A DNA stretch of 56,614 nt from JBEATZ01 sp041178545 (GTDB taxonomy: Bacteria > Planctomycetota > UBA1135 > UBA2386). Where the stretch lies: assembly GCA_041178545.1 (NCBI GenBank), contig JBEGVB010000014.1:1-56614 (forward strand). The letters are read 5' to 3'. Position 1 is the first letter of the stretch; the number at the start of each line of letters is the position of its first letter. Below the pieces are notes generated by a model, which saw only the letters and a program-made list of their open reading frames with translations, searched no databases and had not been told where the DNA came from. Made by a program: the position numbers and the translations under genes. This document shows, one piece after another, positions 18,413 through 28,451 of this stretch.

Positions 18413-18441
18413 TTGGCTTTTGTAAGGGTCGTCGTTAAGGT
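18413..18441 (+). promoter_or_regulatory. recA promoter
   Basis: TTGGCT (18413-18418), 17-bp spacer, TAAGGT (18436-18441). It lies in a distinctly AT-richer patch in the 258-bp gap between the divergent FG-GAP gene and recA. It implies a leader of about 78 nt before the recA ATG. I see no convincing inverted-repeat SOS operator. Confidence 0.6.
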
Positions 18442-18525
18442 GCTTCCTTGTCTACCGGGCGGCCGGCAGCAGTCAGGCCGTCGCCCCAACCATCCATCGA
18501 CGAGTCCCCAGGGAGGGACGGACCC

Positions 18526-19767
18526 ATGAAGCCCACGAAAGACGTCCGCAAGCCCATCACGAACGAGGCGTTGGAAGACGCCATCCTCGCCATCCAGAAG
18601 AACTACGGTGACGGCTCCATCATGCGGATGGGCGACGGGGTGAAGGCACCGGTGGACGGCATCTCCACGGGCTCGCTGGGCCTCGACCTGTGCGTGGGCG
18701 GGCGCGGCCTGCCCCGCGGGCGCGTGATCGAGATCTTTGGCCCGGAGTCCTCGGGCAAGACGACCCTCACCCTGCACGTGATCGCCAACGCGCAGCGCTC
18801 GGGCGGCGTGTGCGCCTTCATCGACGCAGAGCATGCCCTGGACCCGCAGTATGCGCGGCGCCTGGGCGTGGACCTGGACTCGCTCCTCATCAGCCAGCCC
18901 GACCACGGCGAGCAGGCACTCGACATCACCGAGACGCTGGTCAAGTCCAGCGCCGTCGACGTGATCGTCGTCGACTCGGTGGCGGCCCTCGTGCCCAAGG
19001 CGGAGATCGAGGGCGAGATGGGCGACAGCTTCGTGGGCCTGCAGGCGCGGCTCATGAGCCAGGCCCTGCGCAAGCTCACGGCCCTCGTCGCCAAGTCCAA
19101 CACCTGCCTGATCTTCATCAACCAGATCCGCGAGAAGATCGGCGTGATGTTCGGCAGCCCGGAGACCACGACCGGTGGCCGTGCGCTGAAGTTCTACTCG
19201 TCCGTGCGCATCGACATCCGGCGCATCGGCCAGATCAAGGACGGCGAGGAACCGATCGGCGCCCGCACCAAGGCCACGGTGGTGAAGAACAAGATGGCAC
19301 CGCCCTTCAAGAAGTGCGAGTTCGACATCCTCTTCAGCGAGGGCATCAACCGCCTCGGCGAGGTGCTCGACCTGGGCGTGGAGAAGGGCGTCCTCAAGCG
19401 CACCGGCACGTGGGTGAGCTTCGGCGAGAACCGGCTCGGCCAGGGGCGCGACAAGGCGCGCGACTTCCTCAAGGAGAACCCGAGCCTGGCGAAGGAGATC
19501 GAGGACCAGTTGGTCAAGGTCGTCATGGCAGCAGTGCCGGGGGCCAGTGCCTCGGCAGCCCCTGCGGCCACCGCGAACGCGGGGGCCCCGGCTCCTGCCT
19601 CGAACGGCGCAGGCACGCCCGCGGCCCCGGCGGTGCGTCCTCCGGTGGGCGCTGCGCCCGCCCCTGCTGCAGCTGGAGCCGCACGCCCGCAGGCACCGGT
19701 TCGTCCCGGTGCACCGGCACCGCGTCCGTCCTCCGCCAGCACGAGCGACGGGGCCGAGGACGACTGA
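18526..19767 (+). CDS. recA: Recombinase RecA with long Ala/Pro-rich C-terminal tail
   Basis: DNA-dependent ATPase for homologous recombination and SOS induction. The core shows Walker A GPESSGKTT (72-80), the Walker B region VDVIVVDSVAALVPKAEIEG (144-163), and loop L2 with LIFINQIREKIGVMFGSPE (195-213) and TTTGG. From ATG 18526 it is 413 aa, about 60 longer than typical RecA. Residues 338-413 are a low-complexity tail dominated by Ala, Pro and Gly, ending in an acidic DGAEDD. The acidic end is usual for RecA; the AP-rich spacer is not. GGGAGGGACGG lies about 5-15 nt before ATG. An upstream in-frame start at 18448 was rejected because the promoter's predicted start point falls there and the extension lacks homology. 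Confidence 0.97.
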   Translation: MKPTKDVRKPITNEALEDAILAIQKNYGDGSIMRMGDGVKAPVDGISTGSLGLDLCVGGRGLPRGRVIEIFGPESSGKTTLTLHVIANAQRSGGVCAFIDAEHALDPQYARRLGVDLDSLLISQPDHGEQALDITETLVKSSAVDVIVVDSVAALVPKAEIEGEMGDSFVGLQARLMSQALRKLTALVAKSNTCLIFINQIREKIGVMFGSPETTTGGRALKFYSSVRIDIRRIGQIKDGEEPIGARTKATVVKNKMAPPFKKCEFDILFSEGINRLGEVLDLGVEKGVLKRTGTWVSFGENRLGQGRDKARDFLKENPSLAKEIEDQLVKVVMAAVPGASASAAPAATANAGAPAPASNGAGTPAAPAVRPPVGAAPAPAAAGAARPQAPVRPGAPAPRPSSASTSDGAEDD

Positions 19768-19777
19768 AGGCCTGACC

Positions 19778-19817
19778 GTGCCGCCGTGCGGGTCCTGAGT
19801 GGCCGCACGGTGGGCAC
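19778..19817 (+). terminator. Strong hairpin between recA and alaS, possible terminator without T-tract
   Basis: GTGCC-G-CCGTGCGG, an 11-nt loop, CCGCACGG-TG-GGCAC: 13 base pairs with one small internal loop. It starts 10 nt after the recA stop. There is no run of T after it, so rho-independent activity is uncertain. It may only slow polymerase or protect the recA mRNA 3' end. Confidence 0.45.
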
Positions 19818-19858
19818 GTTGGACGGTTGGCTGCCCTGAGGGGTGCCTCCCGTTCCAG

Positions 19859-19887
19859 TTGGATCGGCGCTGCGCGCACGGTAGGTT
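19859..19887 (+). promoter_or_regulatory. alaS promoter giving a leaderless transcript
   Basis: TTGGAT (19859-19864), exactly 17 bp, TAGGTT (19882-19887), then 7 nt to the alaS ATG at 19895. The predicted transcription start coincides with the start codon. No Shine-Dalgarno is present. Confidence 0.62.
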
Positions 19888-19894
19888 GGCCCGG

Positions 19895-22558
<2,664 letters not shown>

Positions 22559-22611
22559 CCTGCTGCGGGTCCCGGGCCCAAAGGGTGCGGCCCCGAGATT
22601 CCGGGCTGCCG

Positions 22612-22639
22612 TTGACTTGCGCCCGTGCCTCCCTACAGT
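22612..22639 (+). promoter_or_regulatory. Promoter of the rpmF-plsX-fab operon
   Basis: TTGACT (22612-22617), 16-bp spacer, TACAGT (22634-22639). The predicted start near 22646 gives a leader of about 70 nt before rpmF. The 157-bp gap after alaS contains no other feature except the leader hairpins. Confidence 0.65.
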
Positions 22640-22681
22640 CTCCGCCTCGCAAAATCGGCCCAGACCTCGTGTCGAGGCCGA

Positions 22682-22700
22682 CCGCGGCGCAGAGCCGCGG
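22682..22700 (+). promoter_or_regulatory. GC-perfect hairpin in the rpmF leader
   Basis: CCGCGGC-GCAGA-GCCGCGG forms a perfect 7-bp stem with a 5-nt loop, 15 nt before the rpmF start. A smaller CCTCG-TGT-CGAGG hairpin lies just upstream, near 22663-22676. Together they occupy most of the leader and directly precede the ribosome-binding region (CGGAG). Autoregulation by the ribosomal protein is possible but unproven. Confidence 0.4.
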
Positions 22701-22715
22701 CACGGAGACTCCATC

Positions 22716-22898
22716 ATGGCAAACCCGAAACGACGCACCAGCCGCGCCCGCCGCGGCAACCGCCGCGCCCACCTCGCCTTGACGCGGGCGCAACTGGTCA
22801 AGTGCACCCAGTGTGGTGCAATGATCCGTCCCCACACGATTTGCGCCGCCTGCGGTTACTACCGCGGCCGCCAGATCGTGCTGGTTGACCAGGGCTGA
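22716..22898 (+). CDS. rpmF: 50S ribosomal protein L32
   Basis: Small basic ribosomal protein of 60 aa. The start MANPKRRTSRARRGNRRAH is the family hallmark. A four-cysteine zinc ribbon is intact (CTQC and CAAC, residues about 30-48). It leads the fatty-acid operon, as rpmF commonly precedes plsX and fab genes in bacteria. The start was chosen by homology; the frame extends back into alaS. Confidence 0.97.
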   Translation: MANPKRRTSRARRGNRRAHLALTRAQLVKCTQCGAMIRPHTICAACGYYRGRQIVLVDQG

Positions 22899-23020
22899 CC
22901 GACACCGGACCGGGGCCCTGGGACCTCCGAGGGAGGACCGCCGGGGCCGGGGTTCCCTCACCGGGACCCTCCCGCGCTGCGGGTCGGGCGCTTGATCCTC
23001 ACCTCAGGGAGCTCGAGACC

Positions 23021-24046
23021 TTGGCAAAAGTCGTCCTCGATGCAGTTGGCGGTGACCATGCACCCGCGGAGGCCATCCGCGGCGTCGCCTTGGCGCTGCA
23101 GCGCGGCTACATCCAGCCTGCCGACCTCATCCTCACGGGCCCGGCCCAGACCGTTCGCGATGCCCTCGCGGCCGAGAACCTCGGGGCTGCAGGCATCGCG
23201 GTGGTGGACGCGCCGGACATGCTTGCCGAGGGCGACACGCCCACGGACGCGCTGCGCAAGAAGCCCCGCAACAGCATTGCCGTGGGCATGCACCTGGTGA
23301 AGGAGGGCAAGGCCCAGTCGTTCATCAGTGCGGGCTCCACGGGAACCGTGGTGGCTGCGGCGACGGTCGGCCTGCGCTGCCTCGAGGGCATCCGTCGACC
23401 GGGCATCGCCGCCATCATCCACGGCGAGAAGAACCCGTTCCTGGTGATGGACGTGGGTGCCAACCCGATGCCCAAGGCGCGCCACCTGCTGGAGTACGCC
23501 GTCATGGGTGCCGCGTACTACGAGCACACCTTCGGCGTGCCCTCGCCCAAGGTCGGCCTGCTCAACATCGGCTCCGAGGAGCTCAAGGGCAACCCGCTGG
23601 TGAAGGAGGCGCGTGCCCTCATCAAGGAGACCGCGGTCCACTTCGCCGGCAACGTCGAGGGCGTCGAGCTCTTCACCGGCAACTGCCACGTGGTGATCAC
23701 CGACGGCTTCACCGGCAACGTGCTGCTGAAGTCCAGCGAGGGCGTGGCCGAGTACCTGATCCGGCTGGTGGTGGGTGCCATGCACAAGGTGGGCGTGCCC
23801 AAGGACCTCGTCGGCAAGGTGCTGGCCGAGGTCATGCCCCGAGTCGACTACTCCGAGTACGGCGGCGCCCTGCTGCTGGGCGTCGAGGGCATCGTCACCA
23901 TCTGCCACGGGCGCTCGCAGGCACCTGCGTTCTGCAACGCGATCCGCTTCGCCATGAAGGCCGTGAACGGCAACGTGAACCAGCACATCGTGCAGTTCGC
24001 GAGGACGCTGGCGGCCGAGGGCGAGGGAGCGCCTGCAGCGTCATGA
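23021..24046 (+). CDS. plsX: Phosphate acyltransferase PlsX
   Basis: Peripheral membrane enzyme of 341 aa that converts acyl-ACP to acyl-phosphate for phospholipid synthesis. The start is TTG, giving MAKVVLDAVGGDHAP, the family N-terminus. AGGGAG lies about 11 nt upstream. Other motifs: ISAGSTGTVVAAATVGL, FLVMDVGANPMPKARHLLEY, GNVEGVELFTGNCHVVITDG. Its last four bases overlap the fabH start (ATGA). It lies 122 bp after rpmF in a GC-rich stretch with weak hairpins but no clear terminator, so readthrough from rpmF is likely. Confidence 0.97.
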   Translation: MAKVVLDAVGGDHAPAEAIRGVALALQRGYIQPADLILTGPAQTVRDALAAENLGAAGIAVVDAPDMLAEGDTPTDALRKKPRNSIAVGMHLVKEGKAQSFISAGSTGTVVAAATVGLRCLEGIRRPGIAAIIHGEKNPFLVMDVGANPMPKARHLLEYAVMGAAYYEHTFGVPSPKVGLLNIGSEELKGNPLVKEARALIKETAVHFAGNVEGVELFTGNCHVVITDGFTGNVLLKSSEGVAEYLIRLVVGAMHKVGVPKDLVGKVLAEVMPRVDYSEYGGALLLGVEGIVTICHGRSQAPAFCNAIRFAMKAVNGNVNQHIVQFARTLAAEGEGAPAAS

Positions 24047-25032
24047 CCCAGGTCGTCCCCGTCGGCCTCGCCGGCATCGGGCGCTACGCGCCCAGCAGGA
24101 TCCTGACCAACTTCGACCTCGAGAAGATGGTGGACACCTCGGACGAGTGGATCGTCCAGCGCACCGGCATCCGCGAGCGCCACATCGCCGCTCCCGAGGA
24201 GGTCACCTCCTCGCTTTGCGTGAAGGCTGCCCAGCGCGCCCTCGAGGACGCGCGGATGGACCCGAAGGAGATCGACCTCGTCGTGTGCGCCACCGTGACG
24301 CCCGACCAGTCGTTCCCGGCGACGGCCTGCCGCATCGCCAAGGACATCGGCGCCGTGAACGCCGGTGGGTTCGACCTCAGCGCGGCCTGCAGCGGGTTCG
24401 TGATCGCCTCCCAGGTGGGCGTCGGTTTCGTCCGCAGCGGCCTGAAGAAGAACGTGCTGGTGCTGGGCTCCGAGATCCTGAGCCGCATCCTCGACTACAA
24501 GGACCGCAACACGTGCGTGCTGTTCGGCGACGGCGCCGGTGCCGCGATCTGGAGCTCCCTCGACCGCGCACAGCGCGGTGAGTTCGTCGAGGGATCGATC
24601 AGCTCCGAGGGCGGGGCCGAGGATGTGCTGTCGCAGCCAGGCGGTGGCTCGCGCCACCCGATCTCCAAGGAGGTCGTCGACCAGGGGATGCACCACCTGC
24701 GGATGGGCGGCACCAAGGTCTACAAGTTTGCCGTGCGCGTCTTCGCCGAGCTGGTGCAGGGCGTCATCGACCGGTACGGCCGCGACCAGATCGGGCTCAT
24801 CGTCCCGCACCAGGTCAACCAGCGCATCATCGAGTCCGCGATGGAGCAGGCACAGGTCCCGATGGACCTGGTCTACACCAACATCGACCGGTACGGGAAC
24901 ACCTCTGCGGCCTCGGTCCCCATGGCCCTCAGCGAGGCCTACGAGCAGGGGCGCCTGCAGCGGGGAAAACTGGTGGTGATGCCGGCCTTCGGTGCCGGTA
25001 TGACTTGGGGTCACATCGTCGTCCGGTGGTGA
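24043..25032 (+). CDS. fabH: 3-oxoacyl-ACP synthase III (KAS III)
   Basis: Initiates type II fatty acid synthesis by condensing acetyl-CoA with malonyl-ACP. It is 329 aa. The catalytic triad is visible: Cys116 (DLSAACSGF), His256 (VPHQVNQRI) and Asn286 (DRYGNTSAAS). GIRERHIAAPEE and VGPDQ-equivalent TVTPDQSFPA are also family features. The start overlaps the plsX stop (ATGA), so the pair is translationally coupled. Confidence 0.97.
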   Translation: MTQVVPVGLAGIGRYAPSRILTNFDLEKMVDTSDEWIVQRTGIRERHIAAPEEVTSSLCVKAAQRALEDARMDPKEIDLVVCATVTPDQSFPATACRIAKDIGAVNAGGFDLSAACSGFVIASQVGVGFVRSGLKKNVLVLGSEILSRILDYKDRNTCVLFGDGAGAAIWSSLDRAQRGEFVEGSISSEGGAEDVLSQPGGGSRHPISKEVVDQGMHHLRMGGTKVYKFAVRVFAELVQGVIDRYGRDQIGLIVPHQVNQRIIESAMEQAQVPMDLVYTNIDRYGNTSAASVPMALSEAYEQGRLQRGKLVVMPAFGAGMTWGHIVVRW

Positions 25033-25072
25033 GGCTCCGCAGGACCCGCCGCCAAGCTCCATTTCCCGCCCC

Positions 25073-25813
25073 ATGAACCTGACTGGCAAGATCGCACTCG
25101 TCACCGGCGCGTCCCGAGGTCTGGGCCGTGCCATCGCCACCGGCATGGCGAAGGCTGGCGCCGAGGTGTTCTGCGTCTCCACCAAGGAGGGCGGCTGTGC
25201 CGAGACGCTGGCCGAGATCGCGGCCGCAGGCGGCAAGGGCCACGCGCTGGTCTGCGACGTGTCGGACCCGGCGGCGGTGGATGCCATGGCCAAGGACGTG
25301 CTGGCGCGGGCCGGTCGCCTCGAACTCCTCGTCAACAACGCGGGCGTGACCAAGGACGGTCTGTTCCTGCGGATGTCCGTGGACGACTTCGACAAGGTCG
25401 TCGACACCAACCTGCGCAGCGTCTTCCTGGTGACCAAGGCCTTCTCCCGCAACCTGCTCAAGGCACAGGGGGGCCGCATCGTCAACATCGGCTCGGTCGT
25501 AGGCTTGACCGGCAATGTCGGACAGGCAAACTACGCCGCCAGCAAGGCTGGGCTGGTGGGACTGACCAAGTCCCTCGCCCAGGAGTTTGCTGGGCGGGGG
25601 GTCACGGCCAACGTGGTTGCCCCGGGATTCATCACCTCGGACATGACCAACGCCATCCCAGAGCCGGCGCGCGCTGCCATGCTGACCAAGATCCCACTCG
25701 GCCACTGTGGCGCGCCCGAGGACGTCGCCAACGCGGTGGTCTTCCTGTGCAGTGATGCCGCTCGCTACATCACCGGGCAAACCCTGGTGGTGGACGGCGG
25801 GATGACCATGTGA
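25073..25813 (+). CDS. fabG: 3-oxoacyl-ACP reductase
   Basis: NADPH-dependent short-chain dehydrogenase of 246 aa that reduces 3-oxoacyl-ACP in the elongation cycle. Motifs: TGASRGLGRA (NADP-binding, 11-20), NNAGVTKDGLFLRM (88-101), catalytic Ser141, Tyr154 and Lys158 (YAASK), and the C-terminal ITGQTLVVDGGMTM. It lies 40 bp after fabH. The fabD gene that often sits at this position is absent. Confidence 0.96.
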   Translation: MNLTGKIALVTGASRGLGRAIATGMAKAGAEVFCVSTKEGGCAETLAEIAAAGGKGHALVCDVSDPAAVDAMAKDVLARAGRLELLVNNAGVTKDGLFLRMSVDDFDKVVDTNLRSVFLVTKAFSRNLLKAQGGRIVNIGSVVGLTGNVGQANYAASKAGLVGLTKSLAQEFAGRGVTANVVAPGFITSDMTNAIPEPARAAMLTKIPLGHCGAPEDVANAVVFLCSDAARYITGQTLVVDGGMTM

Positions 25814-25874
25814 CCCACTCCGTTCGCCGCGAGGCGGGCGGGAACCAAGACTCTCCAAACCCAGAGGAACGAAC

Positions 25875-26117
25875 GTGACCAAGACGGAAATCCAGGAAAA
25901 GGTCTACAAGATCGTCTGCAACAAGCTCGGCGCCAGCGAGGACAAGCTGTCCCCCAGCACTTCCTTCACCACGGACCTGGGCGCGGACTCGCTCGACACG
26001 GTCGAACTGGTGATGGACTTCGAGTCGGAGTTCGGCATCCAGATCCCGGACGAGGACGCGGAGAAGATCCAGACGGTGGGCGCTGCCATCGACTACATCG
26101 AGTCCAAGAAGAAGTGA
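25875..26117 (+). CDS. acpP: Acyl carrier protein
   Basis: Acidic 80-aa carrier of growing acyl chains. Ser39 in DLGADSLDTVELVM is the 4'-phosphopantetheine attachment site. The C-terminal EDAEKIQTVGAAIDYIESKK is typical. It is preceded by GAGGAACGAACGTG; GTG 25875 is taken as start (second codon ACC). It lies between fabG and fabF, the conserved order. Confidence 0.97.
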   Translation: MTKTEIQEKVYKIVCNKLGASEDKLSPSTSFTTDLGADSLDTVELVMDFESEFGIQIPDEDAEKIQTVGAAIDYIESKKK

Positions 26118-26191
26118 GTCGCACTGCGCGACCCTGCTTCCGAACCCGCCTGCCGTGAACCCTCCCGACGGTGTTCGGGGGGCATGATCCG

Positions 26192-27436
26192 ATGAGCAAA
26201 CGCCGCGTCGTCATCACCGGCCTCGGAGCGGTCTCACCGCTCGGGCTCGATTTCGCCACCACCTGGAGCGGACTCCTCGAGGGACGCTCTGGTGCGGGTC
26301 CCATCACGCGCTTCGACACGACGAAGTTCTCGACGAAGTTCGCCTGTGACGTGTGGGGCTGGGACACCGACCGCTACTTCCCGAAGACGGAGTCGAAGCG
26401 GATGGATCGCTACACCCAGTACTACCTGGTGGCGAGCGACGAGGCGATGAAGGCCTCCGGGCTGGACATGAACACCGTGGACCGCACCCGCGTGGGCTGC
26501 ATCCTCGGCACCGGCATCGGCGGCATCATGGAGATCGAGGCCACCAAGGTGCTGCAGCTGGAGAAGGGCGCAGACCGCATCAGCCCGTTCTTCATCCCCA
26601 AGATGATGGCCAACGCCGTGGCCGGCCAGGCATCGATCCGCTACGGCATGAAGGGCACCTGTTTCGTGACCTCGTCCGCCTGTGCCTCGGCGAGCCACGC
26701 CATCGGCATGGCCCTGCGGGCCATCCAGTGGGGTGAGGCAGACGTGATGCTGACGGGCGGCAGCGAGGCTGCCACGACCGAACTCGGCCTCGGCGGTTTC
26801 TGCTCCCTGCGCGCGGTCTCGGGCCGCAACGACGACCCCAAGCGCGCCTCGCGCCCGTTCGACCGGGACCGCGACGGCTTCGTGATGGGCGAGGGCGGCG
26901 CCGCCATCGTGCTGGAGGAGTTGGAGCACGCGAAGCGACGCGGTGCGCCGATCCTGGCCGAGCTGATGGGCTTTGGGTCCACCGACGACGCGCACCACAT
27001 CACGGCACCCATGGAGGACGGCGACGGCCCCGTGCGTGCGATCCTGCAGGCTCTGGGCGACGGGCGGGTGAGCCCCGAGCAGGTGCAGTACGTGAACGCC
27101 CACGGCACCTCGACCCACCTCAACGACAAGATCGAGACCCTCGCGTGCAAGAAGGCGTTCGGTGACCACGCGCGACACTTGGCGATCTCCTCGACCAAGT
27201 CCATGTGCGGGCACCTGCTGGGCGCCTCGGGTGCCCTCGAGCTCGCCGTGACGGCCATGAGCGTCCACGCCGGCAAGGTCCACCCGACCATCAACTACGA
27301 GACGCCCGACCCGGACTGTGACCTCGACTACGTGCCCAACGTGGCGCGCGAGATGAAGGTCGACCACGCGATCTCCAACTCGCTGGGGTTCGGCGGCCAC
27401 AACACCTGCCTGCTGGTCGGCAGGTTCCGCGGCTGA
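26192..27436 (+). CDS. fabF: 3-oxoacyl-ACP synthase II (KAS II)
   Basis: Elongating ketosynthase of 414 aa. Catalytic residues are visible: Cys164 (TSSACASASH), His304 (VNAHGTSTHLND) and His341 (SMCGHLLGASG). The C-terminal NSLGFGGHNTCLLVGRF is canonical. ATG 26192 is preferred over 26171 because MSKRRVVITGLGAV is the standard family start. It is the last fatty-acid gene of the operon. Confidence 0.97.
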   Translation: MSKRRVVITGLGAVSPLGLDFATTWSGLLEGRSGAGPITRFDTTKFSTKFACDVWGWDTDRYFPKTESKRMDRYTQYYLVASDEAMKASGLDMNTVDRTRVGCILGTGIGGIMEIEATKVLQLEKGADRISPFFIPKMMANAVAGQASIRYGMKGTCFVTSSACASASHAIGMALRAIQWGEADVMLTGGSEAATTELGLGGFCSLRAVSGRNDDPKRASRPFDRDRDGFVMGEGGAAIVLEELEHAKRRGAPILAELMGFGSTDDAHHITAPMEDGDGPVRAILQALGDGRVSPEQVQYVNAHGTSTHLNDKIETLACKKAFGDHARHLAISSTKSMCGHLLGASGALELAVTAMSVHAGKVHPTINYETPDPDCDLDYVPNVAREMKVDHAISNSLGFGGHNTCLLVGRFRG

Positions 27437-27460
27437 GGCCGCGGCGTCGACGCACACACC

Positions 27461-28378
27461 ATGCGCACTGTCCTCGCAGGGGACCTCGGTGGCACCAAGT
27501 GCCGCATCGCCCTGGTGGCAGAGGACTTCTCCGTGCACGGCGTGCAGCAGTTCGCCACGGTGCGCGAGCGCGGGCCGTTCCTCCAGGCACTGGTGGACGC
27601 CATCGCAAGGGCCAAGGACCACCTGCCCGCTGGCTGGTTGCCGCCCGCGGCCATCGGCATCGGCACCGCAGGTGTCATCCCCAAGGACGGTCGCAGCATC
27701 AGCTACGCCCCGAACCTGCCGCTCGACGGATTCCCGCTGGCGGACCACCTCACGGGTCAGTTCCGCCTCCCTGCCGTGCTGGTCAACGACGGGCGGGCCT
27801 CCGCCTGGGGCGAGTACCTGCGTGGGGTCGCCAAGGGCGCGGACCCGCTGCTGTGCCTGTTCTTCGGCACCGGCATCGGCATCGGCCTGATGGTGGAGGG
27901 CAGGCCCTACGAGGGGTTCACCAACGCTGCCGGCGAGATCGGGCACCTGATCCACGTCCCCGGCGGACGCCGTTGCCCTTGTGGCGGTCTCGGCCATTTC
28001 GAAGCCTACTGCGGTGGCCGCGCGGTCACCGACCGTGCCCTCGAGGAGATCGGCCCCAGCCCGGACGGCACGGCATGGACCGTGGGTTCGGTGGTGGCCC
28101 ATGGCTCGGATGCCGCACAACGCATCCTTGCCGACGCAGAGGCCGCTGCGATCGCACTGGTCGCCAACGCCTGCACGCTCTTCAACCCCGAAGCCGTTGT
28201 CCTGGGCGGCGGCATGCTCACCGGGTGGCCAGGGTTGCGGCAGAGCCTCGAGCGCCGGGTGGTTCAGGAGATCAGCGTCCCGGTGCGCACCGGCATGCGC
28301 ATCGTCGACAGCCTTGCGGGCTCCGACGCGATCCTCTGGGGCGCGGCAGGCGCGACACGCCAGCTCGGGAATCGCTGA
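27461..28378 (+). CDS. ROK-family sugar kinase (glucokinase-like)
   Basis: ATP-dependent sugar kinase of 305 aa. The phosphate-1 loop is LAGDLGGTKCRIALV (5-19), the catalytic base is Asp110 (AVLVNDGRASAWGE), and FFGTGIGIGLMVEG forms the phosphate-2 region. The ROK zinc site is modified: His162 (GEIGHL), Cys172 and Cys174 (CPCGGLG) are present, but the usual third Cys is replaced by His179, and Cys184 follows soon after. It starts 24 bp after fabF and may be read through. Glucokinase is the most likely activity, but N-acetylhexosamine kinases share these motifs. Confidence 0.85.
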   Translation: MRTVLAGDLGGTKCRIALVAEDFSVHGVQQFATVRERGPFLQALVDAIARAKDHLPAGWLPPAAIGIGTAGVIPKDGRSISYAPNLPLDGFPLADHLTGQFRLPAVLVNDGRASAWGEYLRGVAKGADPLLCLFFGTGIGIGLMVEGRPYEGFTNAAGEIGHLIHVPGGRRCPCGGLGHFEAYCGGRAVTDRALEEIGPSPDGTAWTVGSVVAHGSDAAQRILADAEAAAIALVANACTLFNPEAVVLGGGMLTGWPGLRQSLERRVVQEISVPVRTGMRIVDSLAGSDAILWGAAGATRQLGNR

Positions 28379-28419
28379 CTCGACGCCACGCAGACGCTGC
28401 ACGGCACCGCCGGAGTCGC

Positions 28420-28425
28420 TAGACT
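28420..28425 (+). promoter_or_regulatory. Probable -10 box of ddl
   Basis: TAGACT, 26 nt before the ddl start, with no good -35 upstream. The leader includes CTGGGAGGGTGATGC, a strong ribosome-binding site directly before ATG. Confidence 0.4.
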
Positions 28426-28451
28426 GCGTCCCTCACCTGGGAGGGTGATGC

